Shown one piece after another: positions 9,471 to 21,020 of a stretch of DNA of 64,000 bases. Every line of letters begins with the position of its first letter. Position 1 is the stretch's first letter. Origin of the DNA: Dipteronia dyeriana (taxonomy: Eukaryota; Streptophyta; Magnoliopsida; Sapindales; Sapindaceae); assembly GCA_032871835.1 (NCBI GenBank), contig CM065297.1, forward strand, positions 71,411,253 through 71,475,252, read 5' to 3'. Both the position numbers and the translations under genes were made by a program. The notes under the pieces were generated by a model, which saw nothing but the letters and a program-made list of their open reading frames with translations, searched no databases and was not told the DNA's origin.

Positions 9471-11991
9471 ATGTTGAACTCTTCTGATAGCATTGAAGAC
9501 ATGGTCGAGGGCACTGGCGGCTCTAATTTGGTTCAGCGATAAGGACTTTTCCCCTGTCCGTCGGCGCTGCCGCTCTAGTAAAAATGTCTTGATCGGATTT
9601 GGCTTCTCCAATCAACCCGACAACCCTCTGAACTTAGTTGATGAAGATTCTAACGTAGGAGAGAGGGCCGACGCCACTGGGGAGGTTCAAATTGTGGTTG
9701 TTGGGCCTTCTTCAACGAAACCTCTTCCTTTTGACTTTAGGGTTATCCCGACTCTACTATTAACCCACAATTGATCAACCGCATAAGGGATAAATTTGGC
9801 ATTCCTAAAAGTGTCACCCTCATAGTTCCCCATAGGGACTACGACTTCTTCAACCCGCCCAAAGTCGTGTTCCCTATTCACTTGGTGACCTTCGAAAACG
9901 GGGTCAGACTTCCTTTTCACCCTACTCTTCGGTGGGCTCTTAACGCCCTACAATTAGCTCCCCTTTAACTGACACCCAGCTTCTAGAGGCATCTGATTGG
10001 CTTCTTCGTGTTATGGAGGGAACAATACGAGATGGGCAAGGTCACCTGGGAGCCCGGAGCAGAAGAACTGGCCTACCTCGTTCAAATTGGGAGTTTGTCT
10101 AGAGTTCCACGGGGATAGTTCTATGTGAAGGCTAAGAACAAACTCAACTTTATCATCCCTAGCGCTTCGAGAAAGGACCCAAACCTGGAAAGAAGAGTGG
10201 ATATTAGTAGAAAGAGATTGAGGAGCTCCATATTCATCGGTGGGCATGAGTTCGCGGTTCCCACCGCTTTCAATGATAAACCCTCATGGGACCGGGATTC
10301 CCTGCCTGCTGAGTCTGAGGTTGTGCTAAAGACTATCCTCGTAAGGAACTATCTGAACCTGAAGTTTCCAAATGCTGATCCCTTCGATCCCCGCAGTTTG
10401 AACCAGTATCTACAGATCTCCGATGCTTTCCCACGTGTGTAATATTAAGTCATTACACTTTGTTTCGTTAGCTGGTTTGCTTCTGACATCTTTTTTTTTA
10501 ATAGTTTCTGTTGTTGTTTCAGCTTTCCGCCCTCCCCTTCCTACCTGATCGTCCCAGGGAACCTTTTTGGCTACCTCGAAGAAAGGAGGGCCAACAATTT
10601 TTGCAGCCGCTTCACCTGCTCCTACTCCTACTCCTACTCCATCGCCTTCCCAAATGAGCTCTAAGATGGCTATTCTCGCATCGCGGGCTGCTAAAGTTCT
10701 AAATCAAGGAGGGTCCGCTCTCCATGTCGCTGATACGACCACCTCCGCTCACCCATCAGTGGCCCCCACTACAACTACTGCTTATTCAGTCACATTACCC
10801 ACTATTCAGTTGACCCATCAATGCCCCTATCAGTTCAGGCTACGAAGGATCCCGAGGCTGGTATTCTTGAGATTCCCCCTACTCGCCCCCTCTATCAGTC
10901 GGGCTCGGCAGTCAGGACGAAGTTCCGAAGCAATTTGTTGCGTCTTGCCTATGTGGCGGGCTTTCTAGGATGGATTCTATGCCTGTGGACATCATGCTTA
11001 CCAATGGGTATGCTCTCTTGGCCGAGGTAGTCATCACCTTTATTTTTTCATGTAATAGCTTGATTTATCATTTCCTAACATGAATTCTCTTTGCAGGTCT
11101 TCAAAATTCATATAGCCATTGGTTTTCTCCACGACCGGGCAGCAGGGCTGAAGCTGAGCGGGCCATAGAATTATTATCGTGGGCTCAGACCTTGGTACAA
11201 GAGATGACCTCTAGCCAGAAGGGAATGGAAGCACAAATAGTTGAGCTTCAGTGCGACCATGAGAGGCTGAAACGGTCTTTTGATCAAGAAACTCTTCGGT
11301 CTAAGTGACGAGCCAGTCATTGGGGTGATTGGAAGGAAGGAGCAAAGGCACTGGATGCTGAGAACCAAGCTCTACAGGCCCAAGTTGCCAAGCTTCAGGC
11401 TGAAGTGGAAGCCTCTTTTAGCGAGGGGAATTTTTATGCCTCCTTCTAGGTCGCGGAAGCCCTGACCCTCTCATTTGACCTCTCCAGTATCGCCTAGGGT
11501 AGAGAAGAAATTATGTCTTGGGCTGTAGAGATATCTCACCCTAAAAATGATGAAGCGGGTCTTTCTACGGGGGATGAAGTTGGGAAGCGGCCCTGAAATA
11601 CCAGATCTGCCTCCTCATGTCCCGACCTTCTCAGCATTAGGTCCTGGAGAATCCTCGAGGGGGGGTTCAAACCATGGATCTAGAAAGAGGCCTTACTGAA
11701 GACCAAGGTCCCTCTAAGGTGCCTTCAAGGGAGAAGCTAGCAGTGGGAGAAATCATTCCAGAGTCAATGGCCAACCTTCTTGATGCAGCCATATCCCCTA
11801 AGGTCTTGGCGGTGGTCAATGAGGTCTTGGAGGAGGACCCAGCTGAGCAAAAGATAATCGAGGGGCATTCTCAGGAAAAGGTGGTAGAGTCGGCTATTTA
11901 GGATGATCGAACACTAGAAAGAGGAGCTGGGAGCTAGGTTCATCCTGAGGGAGAGGAAGCTGGAGGAGATCAGAAGGATGCAGAAGTTTGA
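9471..11991 (+). pseudogene. Antisense ORF of Tat element B (PF04195-like), longest copy
   Basis: The start is MLNSSDSIEDMVEG. Exon 1 (9471-10434) carries VRLPFHPTLRWALNALQLAP, AKNKLNFIIPSASRKDP and IFIGGHEFAVPT. Intron 1 is 10435-10504 (donor GT-GTGT, acceptor TTTAATAG). Exon 2 (10505-11026) is Thr/Pro-rich with SSKMAILASRAAKVLN. Intron 2 is 11027-11096 (donor GTAGTC, acceptor TTTGCAG). Exon 3 (11097-11991) has coiled-coil sequence then an acidic tail ending near GDQKDAEV. This is the only copy that keeps the full 3' end. Frameshifts (near 9540, 9770, 10930) and stops break it. It runs opposite to pol. Similarity is to the plant 'putative gypsy type transposon' family; function unknown. Confidence 0.7.
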
Positions 11992-12477
11992 ATCCATCTT
12001 CTTGTAGCTTGTTCTAAATGCCCGAAAAGGGACATCCCATATTTACTCATGCTTAAACACCATCATCATTTTTGTTTGTAGCCCGAAACCAAGGGTTGGG
12101 CTCCCTGTTTGATTGCTATAGCCTTACCAATAGGCTCCCAATTTCATTAATGAAAATGAACTTTAGACTTGGTTCGAATTTTGATTGGCTTGTACTTGCT
12201 TCATTTCTGATCTCGATCTAGGTGCAGCCTCTACAGTAATCTAGCTCTGAGCTTGGTAAAAGTAAAAAGATAGGAAAACTACTTAATTGTGAAAGTAGAC
12301 AGCTCGCTCAAGCTTTTGACTATCGATAAAAACTTGTAGCTTGATGACTTTAGTAAATAGTCCCATTGTGTGATTGTAGGCTAGTCCGCACCTGTCACAG
12401 TAAGCAACTACATATACACGGAGAATTAACGACCAGTAACAACTAGATCGTTTGGAGTAAACTAGTTTTCCATTCTT
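11992..12477. other. Conserved non-coding spacer of the Tat family
   Basis: This lies between the end of the antisense ORF and the tandem repeats. Positions 12230-12470 align with about 30650-30900 of element C (GAAAGTAGA...TTGTGTGATTGTAG...GTCCG). No coding pattern is seen. It probably holds the 3' signals of the antisense unit. Confidence 0.5.
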
Positions 12478-12970
12478 GAGCCCCTCTAGGGGGTTATAGC
12501 CCGGGTGAGGCATCAATGAGGGCTTTCTAGCCATCTCCTAACCTTGAGATCTGGATGACAATTATACTCTTACACTCAGCCCCTTCTTGGGGGTGGTAGC
12601 CCGACCAAGGCCTCAAGAGGGCTATCCAACTATTTCCTGGTCTTAAGATCTGGATGGCAACTATGCTCTTACACTCAGATCCTTCTTGGGGGTGGTAGCC
12701 CGACCAAGGCATCATGAGGGCTATCCAACTATTTCCTAGTCTTGAGATATGGATGACAACTATGCTCTTACACTCAGATGCTTATTAGGAGTGGTAGCCC
12801 GACCAAGGCATCATGAGGGCTATCCAACTATTTCCCGGTCTCGAGATCTGGATGGAAACTATGCTCTTACACTCAGACCCTTCTAGACGGGGGGTAGTGC
12901 CCTTCCGAGGCATCAGGGATAGCGATTGGGCTTCCCCAGCTAATCCCTTGTCTTAGGATGGTAATGTCGA
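12478..12970. repeat. 99-bp tandem repeat of element B (about 5 units)
   Basis: The block ending TGCTCTTACACTCAG recurs at 12579, 12678, 12777 and 12876, an exact 99-bp spacing. Each unit contains GGTAGCCCGACCAAGGCAT and GAGGGCTATC. The first and last units are diverged. It lies just 3' of integrase on the element's strand. A tandem repeat in the 3' non-coding part is a published feature of Retand. Confidence 0.9.
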
Positions 12971-13109
12971 ATTTTCCCGTGTAGAACAAAATCACTGTAG
13001 AACATAGTTGAAGATGAAGAAAACAGGCTTTATTGATAAGAAAAAAGAATGGAGTACATTATCACTGGTGATTAAAAACTAGGTAGAGGTAGCCTGCTCA
13101 CGAGTCCTC

Positions 13110-13480
13110 TATTTAGGGGTAGAATTTTCTCAGGTGATCTGCATTCCAAGTATGATCGATGAGTCGATCATTCATGTACTCAAGCTTGTATGCCCCGTTA
13201 CGGACCACCTCCTTTATTAAGTAAGGTCCTTCTTAGTTGGGTCCTAAGACCCCGTCGGGTCTATTCCTGGTAGCAAATGTCACTTTCCTGAGAACTAGCT
13301 CCCCTTCCTTATGCCCATCTACCAAGCAGTATCAGACTGAGAGCCTCTTGATTCTCTTAACTTGGTCAGCCTCCCTAGGGAGCCTTTTTCTTGGAGATAA
13401 TTCACTATTGGGTCCATCCAGCATGGCCGCCGATCCAGGGTATAAGTGTCGTTACCTGCTACTATGCTTGGTAGGGGAAT
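13110..13480 (-). pseudogene. Collapsed integrase of element B
   Basis: Positions 13130-13300 match the integrase C-terminal end of C (31550-31720). Around 13305 the sequence jumps to the segment before the zinc finger (CATCTACCAAGCAGTATC, compare 32647 in C). About 1 kb holding the zinc finger and DDE core is gone, so this copy encodes no integrase. Confidence 0.75.
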
Positions 13481-13499
13481 CACTTGAAGAGGGACTCCC

Positions 13500-15480
13500 T
13501 GGGGTAAGGTCTGGCCACCATTCGCAGCTATCTTGGCTAGAATGTCTGCTCGACGATTCTGTTGTCATGGTTCCTGCTCAATCTTAAAACCTTTGAATTT
13601 ACTCTTTAGCTATTGAACTAGCTTCAAGTAGGCAATCATGTTATCTCTTTTTACCTGATAATCCCAAGAGACTTGATTGACTATGAGCAACGATTCATTC
13701 CTGACCTACAGGTAATCTACCCCAAGCTCTACAGCATAGGCAACATCGACATCAGAAGGCGTTGGTTAACAACTGACGAAAAAGAAGTTCTTGGCAGCAT
13801 TTCTTCATTATATCCAACGGTGAAATTTAGGGTGGAACAAACTCTTGCCCTTATTCCGGCTAAGAGGGCTTCATATTCTACCCCATTGTTAGTGGCTTTA
13901 AATTCAAATCTGAAACAGTGGCAGCACTCAGTCTCTTCAGGGTTGATTAGAACTATGCCCGCTCCTCCCCCGGCTTGTCCAGATGCTCCATATGTGTATA
14001 GGAACCATGACTTACAATCTTCCGACCAGCTGTTAGATTCTGGAATCCTCTCAGGGGCTATGTTCATCGCTGTGGAGGTCACCTGGCCTAGGGGCATTGA
14101 GTGCTCTGCTACAAAGTCCGCCAAAGCCTAGGCTTTTATTGTGGTCCTGGGCTTATACCTTAAATCAAACTATGTGAGCTTCAGGGCCCATAAAACCAAC
14201 CTTTCGGATACATCCGGCCTTTGCAAGAATTGACGGGGGGGTTGGTCCGTCACTAATGCTATTGAATGAGCTTGAAAGTATGGATGGAGCTTCCTTACTG
14301 AGGTTACCAAGGTATAAGCGAGCTTCTCCAGAAGGGTATAATTCTTCTCGTGCTTGGTTAGAGCATGACTCACGTAGTAGATAGGCTGCTGGACCCTATC
14401 TTCTCATTCCTTGACCAAGGCTCCACTTACTGCAGTCTCTGATACGGCCAAGTAGATTTGCAACTCTTCTCCAGGACTTGATTTGACCAGTAGCGGAGGG
14501 CTTGACATGTATTTTTTCAAGGCTTGAAAAGCTTGTTCACTCTCCTGATCCCATTTCATGTTTCTTCCCTGCTTGATGGCTTTGAAGAATGGGAGACATT
14601 TGTCGGTAGAATGAGAAATGAACCTGCTGAGGGCTGCTACCTGGCCGGTCAGGACTTGAACCTGTTTAAGTGATGTGGGGGACTCTAGATCTAAGATAGC
14701 CTTAATCTTTTTGGGGTTAGCCTCTATGCCTCTCTCATGAACCATGAAACCCATAAACTTTCCCGCAGTCACCCCAAAGGCGCATTTGGAGGGGTTCAAT
14801 CTCATCTGGTTCTCCCTTAAGATCATTAAGGTTCTGCGAAGGTTGCCCAGATGGCTTTTAGAGGTTATCGACTTGGTAATCATGTCATCGATGTACACCT
14901 CCATTGATCTTCCAATTTCGGGCTCGGACAGTCGATTGACTAACCGTTGATATGTAGCTCCTGCATTTTTAAGCCCTTAAGGCTTCACCTTGTAGCAATA
15001 CAGACCCCGTCCGGTGATGAAACTAGTCTTTTCCTGGTTGGCTAGGTGTATCATAATTTGATTGTATCATAAAAATGGGTCCATGAAGCTCAGAAGCTTG
15101 TTTCTAGAGGTGGAGTCAACTAACTGATCAATTTTTAGTAGAGGGAAACTGTCTTTCGGGCATCCCCGGTTCAGGTCGGTATAATCGACGCACATATGCC
15201 ACTTCCTATTTGCCTTTATGACCATGACTACGTTGGCGATCCATTTGGGATAGCGTGCTTCTCTGATAAAGTCTGCTTGGGTCAATTTGTCCACTTCTTC
15301 CTGAACCACAACATTTCTTTCGGTGTTTAAATGATGCCTTATTTGTTTGATGGGCTTAAAGGTCAGATCCACTGCCAATCGGTGAGCAGCCAAAGTCATC
15401 GGGATCCTAGGCATCTCGTCGTGGCTCCAAGTAAAGATTTCATTGAACTCTTTGAGGAGCCCGGCCAAACTCTCATTCAC
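13500..15480 (-). pseudogene. Reverse transcriptase and RNase H of element B
   Basis: RT N-terminal fingers and palm are at 15067-15480, with WHMCVDYTDLNRGCPKDSFP and FMDPF. The catalytic YIDD box (VYIDDMITKS) is near 14890, followed by MRLNPSKCAFGV, KFMGFMVHERGIEANP and the thumb/connection (TSLKQVQVLTGQ) to about 14404. RNase H spans about 13500-14400, with ALTKHEKNYTLLEKLAYTLV and the FEFKATNNGVEYEALLAGIR block typical of Tat pol. RT is the best preserved enzyme in the window, but frameshifts at about 15060 and 14400 and stops in RNase H prevent one polyprotein. Confidence 0.8.
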
Positions 15481-15546
15481 TCACGACTAAAGGGTGGCTC
15501 CGACCTTGACGACCTTTGAGGGATCGTTTATTCGGAGGGACACTTC

Positions 15547-16231
15547 TTATAGCTCATCCATTGGACGTCCACTAGCCCATTCCCTTTTCTGCTTCTCATC
15601 GTCTGGCCCCACAGGATCATCCTCTGGGTGATTCGTGGGTCCTTCATCTTCCAAGGTCAATACTGGTGTTGCCCCATCCTGGATCGTTGTTACTTGGGCA
15701 AATTGTTTTGCTAGAGCTGTTGGGTTGGCAGACACTGCATAGCATCTCTTAGCTTTTTGCTGGTCACCTCGTACTTTCCCCACCTTGTCTCCTATTGGGA
15801 ACTTCAGGACGTTGTGATAGATGTATATGAACCCTTTCATAGATGATAAAAATGGCCTTCCACCACCACGAAGTTTGTCATGACATTATATTGGAGAGGT
15901 GTGGCTACAATTATTACTGGCAGGATTTTTAATCCTACAGGTATGATTGAATCCCCAGTGAACCCATACAACGGGGTAGTGAACTATTGTAACACCACTG
16001 TTTCAAGTTCAGTTTTTCCAAGGTGTCTTTAAATAGGATGTCGATGCTACTGCCTATGTCAATGAGCAAACGGTGCACCATGCAGTTGGCAATCTGTACC
16101 GTGATTACCATGAGATCATTATAAGGCTGCACGGTGTTGTAGACATCCGTTTTGGTGAAAATGATCTGTGATAACTGGGAGGGGTTGGTCTGGCTTCGGT
16201 CGACCTTGAAGATACCCTGCCCTTCGTCCAC
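15547..16231 (-). pseudogene. Aspartic protease region of element B
   Basis: Contains VQIANCMVHRLLIDIGSS, where DIG stands in place of the usual D-[ST]-G active site, followed by IDILFKDTLEKLNL. Further left is the linker to RT with the acidic stretch DEGPTNHPEDDPVGPDDE (about 15590-15650). It is interrupted near 15935 and 15840. It lies between gag and RT, as expected for Gypsy order. Confidence 0.7.
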
Positions 16232-16394
16232 ACGAGGGACTTTCCTTACGTGGTTTTTCCTGGAATTATTTTATGTGCCAGCCAGAGTAGGCCCTTCGCT
16301 GATGGTATGTATTATCTGGATTTGCTGCATCAGATCCGCCTACTCCTCCTTTCTTTTCTCAGTGTGTTCGCGTATCTCGGCTTGCACTTTCCTT

Positions 16395-18133
16395 CGAGTC
16401 TGAATGTTATCCCCGACTTGCTGTAAGAACTCTACAAAACATCCTCCTCTTATCAAAGCCTTGATCTGATTTCACAGGTTATAGCACTCTGAAGTGTTGT
16501 GTCCCACGTCTTCGTGAAAGTCACAATACTTATAACGATTCCTCTTATCGATGGGGGCTTTCATAGGTGCGGGCGTAGTAACCCTTTATCCCGAATGGCG
16601 AGATAAATTTTTTCACGGGATACATTTAAGGGGTGTAATGATCATATCCTCTCTCATCTCGAGCTACTGGAGCCATCATCCTAGGAGGAGGCGAAGCCCG
16701 AGGAGGAGTTTATTTTGTGGGATACCTTTCTGACCTGGGTTGTGAAATGGGGAGGCGATACATTGACCTGTTGGGGTTTTTCTGGCTTTTCTTAGCTTGC
16801 TCTGGTTTGGAAGCTTTCTTCTTCTGTCACTTTACGGTTCTCATATCGTCATGTTCCATCTTGACTTTGATCTGTTCATTGACTTCAACTTGCTCCAGAG
16901 CCCGATCATAGGCTTCTTGGTAGGTCTTGGAGGCTGCTTGGTGAAAGACCGAAAAAGCTTGCCCGCCCACAAGTTCCTCCTGAAATTAGTGAGGGTTTCT
17001 TTCTTGGTGAAGACCCCATCTGGAAGACTTCCTTGTGGAAACGCTCGACATAAGCTCGAAGGGTTTCCTCTCTCTTCTGGATCACATATTGTATATGGAT
17101 TGGATCATTCAATCGGGACTTAACTCCCAGGAATTGAGAGCAAAAATCAGTTGACAATTTTGTGAAGGAATCCACACTGCCAGCTGGTAGCTTTCTGAAC
17201 CAGGTCTTAGCATAGTCTGTCAGCGTAGTTGGGAACATTTAACACATAGCGGCCCTGGTCATGTTCTAGACCTCCATCCATTGAACGAAGCTCTCCAAGT
17301 GGCTCAAGGAATCTTAATTCTTGTAGAATCTGTCAGTCAGCATTTTGAATTTTGGTGGGAGCTCCGCCTCCCGGATCCTTTTGGTGAAGGGAGCATTCAT
17401 CTTACTTTTAGGGTCTTTCTTGTCTTCCTTGTACTTCCCCTTCTTCATTCGCTGGACCTCTTTCTGAAGCTCTGCCAACTAGTCTTTTAGGCGCTTGCTC
17501 TCATGCTTCCTTGAATTAATCTCGGACTCCTTACTGTCACACTCTTCTGACGAGATGGCGACCTCTACCCCGATTCCTTCTTTGGATGGGATCTGCTTGG
17601 GGGCTTTGTTGGCTTTCATCCTCTCTAGCCTGGACCTCCCTCCTTGAAGTCGCTAGGTGAAGAAACTCTCGTCGCTTCTTAGGAAAGACTTCTGCCGCGG
17701 ACTTAACTTGCTTGGGTTGGTAACGTGGCAGAGCTTCAGTAATGGGGGGTATAGGCCCTAACCTATCCTGGATCGAGGGTTAGGGTACAGTTCGGTTACG
17801 AGCTTGCTCTGGAGGGGTAGGTCCCAGGTGATCAAAAGCGGACTGTCGAGTCCCAGGCCTGCTTGGTTCTCCTTGGTTGCAGATGTTTGCTTGCTGGACG
17901 GTAATACCCTCAACGAGCGGTTGAAGGCAGATGTTTTCCACGAAGGCCGCCGTTTGTTGGTCAAGCGCGACCTGGCTTCCCATTAGGGGATCCAAAGCCC
18001 GCACAGTGGCTGGCTGGTTCAGGACCTGGCCACGGAGCCTGGATTTTCTTCCTTTCTTCAGGACCTTTCATGTCGAGGCAGCTGAAGGTTGCTCGGATTC
18101 GCCTGGCTATCATTGGGAGGAGCGAAGCCTCAT
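16395..18133 (-). pseudogene. Gag of element B
   Basis: The start at 18131-18133 (MRL) is about 80 bp from the 5' LTR. The N-terminal Pro/Gln-rich part shares ITVQQAN, NQGEPSRPG and LGPTPP with copy C. The capsid core (retrotrans_gag) is at 16906-17238, with MFPTTLTDYAKTWFRKLPAG, SFTKLSTDFCSQF and EETLRAYVERFHKE. A modified zinc knuckle CDFHEDVGHNTSEC is at about 16490-16530, the CX2H...H...C form usual in Tat gag. Frameshifts near 17000 and stops around 17240 and 16460 break it. Confidence 0.75.
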
Positions 18134-18188
18134 GATTAACTACAAAATAAAAAACTTATAAATACAAAAATGATGGTGTGGAAGTTGT

Positions 18189-18206
18189 TTCCCACAGACG
18201 GTGCCA
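18189..18206 (-). other. Primer binding site of element B
   Basis: On the minus strand TGGCACCGTCTGTGGGAA begins 5 bp after the LTR end (TTAACA). TGGCRCCGTCTGTGGG-type sites are usual for Tat-lineage elements. I do not assign the primer tRNA. Confidence 0.75.
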
Positions 18207-18211
18207 GAAAG

Positions 18212-19459
18212 TGTTAATGGGAAATTTGTTCAAGATGAGAAATTCTAACTAACACCCTCGAGACCACTACCACGAAGATGGTGGCCGGGGTCGGTACCTT
18301 TGATACCTGATACGCTTAGATAGAAACGAATGTTTGAATGACAATAGCAAATGAGAGCTTTATTATTGATCACTCGTGGTATATAAAAATCTCTCATATA
18401 CACTCACAATCTCTATAGGACATAGGAAGGTGGTAACTTCGTGCTTGTCGAATAGTAGATACAATGATGGTCGTGTTCTGATCATTAAATTTAGGCCCGA
18501 CATAATTCTCTTTCTTTTTCACTCTATTTCTACCTATCTCTTTTCTATATCATGCTTGGACCTATTTATACTTGTTCCAAGTAGGTTTAAACTCGTGAAT
18601 CGTCTGCCACGATTTTATGAATCTGTTCCCTCCTTATCGGGCGGGATCCCCTATTTGAAAGTCGTTGAGTTCGAGTAGATTACGGACTCAAGATTATCGT
18701 AGGAGTAGATAAGTTTGTTTCCTCTTTAAAATCAAACTCTTATCTCACAGGTATACATAATTTAATGTCCGTTATAACGTGGATATGATCTTGTGTGTAT
18801 TCATGGCATGATTCTTCATGGAGGTCATCGAATTGGCTGCTCAAGGTAGATCCATGCTTTAGTTCTGGTCTTAGAAGCTTGGGACGGGCTTGTGGGTACT
18901 TACTAGGGGTAGTACAGATTAGGCAAGATTCTTATTTCATGTCTAGGTTGGTTATAGGCGTCCCTTATCGAATTGGAGCATCAGCTATGGCATGAATCCG
19001 ACCCACTTAGAGGCTTTCTCTCTATATGTTTGGCAGAGACAACGAGCTTTTGGAGAGGTTGATGGGATTCTTGCTTAGGCTACGAGTCAAATCTGACCTC
19101 GGAAAGCCTTGATCTGGATAGAGCTCACTTTTGTTTGTATCAGGCTTCACTTCGATTACTTCCTGAGCTCAGCGATCTTTCCTCGCTTTCACGGGGTGGT
19201 TTTGGAGCCCGACCCCAGAAATCGAGGTTCCGGGATAGGTGATCTCGAGAAGCTCGGATTCCATTGTTCACGTGGGGGCTCAACCTGGACTTGCCTAGCT
19301 TCACTCCTGATAGTTTTGAAGCCCGATGATCCTTCCTCGTTCTGCGGGGTAGCTTTATGGTTCGCCCGGGGTCCCATGAATGGTGAATTCGGGCTTTGAT
19401 TTGTGCTAGGAGAGTGAGAAATTTCTCTTTGATCCCCTAGCCAAATTTTACTATTAACA
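18212..19459 (-). repeat. 5' LTR of Tat element B
   Basis: A 1248-bp LTR starting TGTTAATGGGAAATTTG and ending CAAATTTTACTATTAACA. The two ends form an imperfect inverted repeat (TGTTAAT...). The right flank (ATACCAATAA) does not match the sequence left of element A. It matches 2521-3690 and 37467-38683 throughout. Confidence 0.9.
18563..18570 (-). promoter_or_regulatory. LTR TATA box (element B)
   Basis: TATAAATA on the element's strand, 351 bp from the left LTR end, as in C. It is the expected promoter of the sense transcript. Confidence 0.7.
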
Positions 19460-19866
19460 ATACCAATAATAAAAAAAGAAATAGATCAAATGAGCTAGTA
19501 TATATCATACTTTTCTCCACCTTTTTGACAAGAAATGAAGCCAAAAGGTAAGAAAATAAAGTGATACCTCATGATCAACTAGTGCCATCAAAGAAAAATC
19601 TTCGATTGGTTGACCTCTCATAATGCTTAATTGAAAAAAAATCTTTCCTCTAAGCATATGATCCTTTGTTCTTATTGCTCCATCTTAGCATTTAGCTCAT
19701 TTGTCTTTATCAAAAGCCCTTCTTACAGTTTCATAGCCCAATCCGGTAGAATGCTTGCACTTGATACCACACTTGAGTCTTGATTTTCACCAAAAATCCT
19801 ACAAATGTCATTAACCTTTCCCTTTTCTTTGTAAGACATATAAGATATCCAATTTTCACAAAATAT
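19460..19866. other. AT-rich spacer, no gene seen
   Basis: Low-complexity AT-rich DNA between LTR B and the degenerate ORF to the right. No motif or repeat is recognised. It may be the 3' remainder of Athila-like element E. Confidence 0.4.
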
Positions 19867-20660
19867 TTACAAGAGAGACAAAAGAAAATCATCAATCAAC
19901 CTAGGAACACCAAGCATTATCAAACAATGTGACAAAAACCCCAGAAATGCTAGTTTCTTGTCCAATCTAGATGAACTAGCCACACTCAAAGTGAGTTCTA
20001 TTAAAAGATCACCAAGGTTTAAGGGCTTGTTAGTAACCAAAACGTACACAATCTTGATCTTTTTCTTGTTAAGCTCAGATGCATTTGTAGAGCCTACAAA
20101 ATTTGCATAACAAAAAGATGCCAAAAGGCACTAAACTTGGCTTATATATGCTCTCTTTCCCCATTCAAATCCATCATCCTCACACAAGTCCTCCCCATAA
20201 AATTCAAGTGATCAATGTTATCCACATCAAGTAGTTCCAAAAAAACTTCATTAGAAAGACCAAGAAACTTGTTGATGCTATCCGAGGAGAGCCTAAATGT
20301 TTTCCCCGTAACATTCATTTAGGCCTTCTCTAAGGTTATGCCCTCCTTGTACTCAAAATAAAAAACTCTAATTAAGCTCTCACTAACAACCCCAATTGTG
20401 TTTAACCATTTATCTCATTACCTTTCAAAGATAACATGATGAATGTAGGAACCCTCAACCAAATCAACACCTCTATCTTGGATAAGGTTTTTAGTTCCCG
20501 TGACACCCAAGGCTTTCAACTTGTTGGGTTTGTGTTTTTTAGAGGTTGTTGGTGTAGATTTGTGTTTGGCTATGGGTTTTGGTGAATGGATAAGATTGGA
20601 AACCTTGTTTCTTCCCATGGATTTGTTGTCATCACTAAACACAAAAACACATGAGTGGAA
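19867..20660 (-). pseudogene. Putative plant transposon protein (PF20167-like), decayed
   Basis: Minus-strand pieces in order: a basic Lys/Ser/Pro segment (20418-20642); then WLNTIGVVSESLIRVFY and RLSSDSINKFLGL (about 20250-20410); then a C-terminal part with NKPLNLGDLLIELTLSVAS and KKLAFLGFLSHCLIMLGVP (19867-20124). The pattern of a plant transposon domain ('NKFLG', 'KPLNLG', terminal 'GVP') resembles Pfam PF20167. It has the same strand as element E and lies beyond its integrase, where Athila elements carry an extra ORF. Stops and shifts make it a pseudogene. The family call is by eye. Confidence 0.45.
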
Positions 20661-20812
20661 AAGAGATCCAAGTAAGTGTTAGTCAACAAGATAAACATAA
20701 AAAGACATATGATAAAATAATGAATCATAAATGCATAAATGTTTCTTTCAAACATATAGGTACATTTTACCAAAATAAAAAATTACGTTTAACAACAAAA
20801 ACAATCACAAAA

Positions 20813-21020
20813 ATGAAGGAATTGGTGTCAATCACAATTAATATCAACCTCAAAAAATGAAGGAATTGATTGTAACCTTAACTACTATCAACCCCAAGCA
20901 AGAAGGAAATTAATCAAACTCATGCTAGGAGGAATTGATCATAATCACAACTACTATCAACCTTATGAATAAAGGAATTCATTGCAATATCAACTACTAT
21001 CAACCTCAAACTAGGATATC
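20813..21020. repeat. Degenerate short tandem repeat (about 43-60 bp)
   Basis: About four diverged units share AAGGAATTGAT and AACTACTATCAACCT. No coding sense is seen. The remainder up to 21430 is AT-rich DNA without recognisable features. Confidence 0.5.

Larger units (their letters stand above)
8429..19459 (-). mobile_element. Tat-lineage (Retand-like) Gypsy element B
   Basis: An 11-kb minus-strand element. From right to left: 5' LTR (18212-19459), PBS, gag, protease, RT, RNase H, a collapsed integrase, 99-bp tandem repeats, antisense ORF, and a 3' LTR cut to its U3 part. It is non-autonomous because about 1 kb of integrase is deleted near 13305. No matching target duplication is visible, as expected for a truncated left end. 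The left end is fused directly to RT sequence of element A. Confidence 0.8.

Noticed and set aside
12478..12970. CRISPR-like regularity of the 99-bp array
   Set aside because: Whole units are repeated without unique spacers, and the setting is a plant retrotransposon.
13673..14131. 152-codon plus-strand open frame
   Set aside because: It lies exactly antisense to RNase H of Tat element B and has no family features; it is a shadow of pol.
16551..17123. Plus-strand open frames rich in Phe/Leu opposite gag B
   Set aside because: They mirror the minus-strand gag reading, which has clear capsid and zinc-knuckle motifs.
2521..19459. Target-site duplication around the A-B composite
   Set aside because: Left flank TGAACT and right flank ATACCA do not agree at 4-6 bp.
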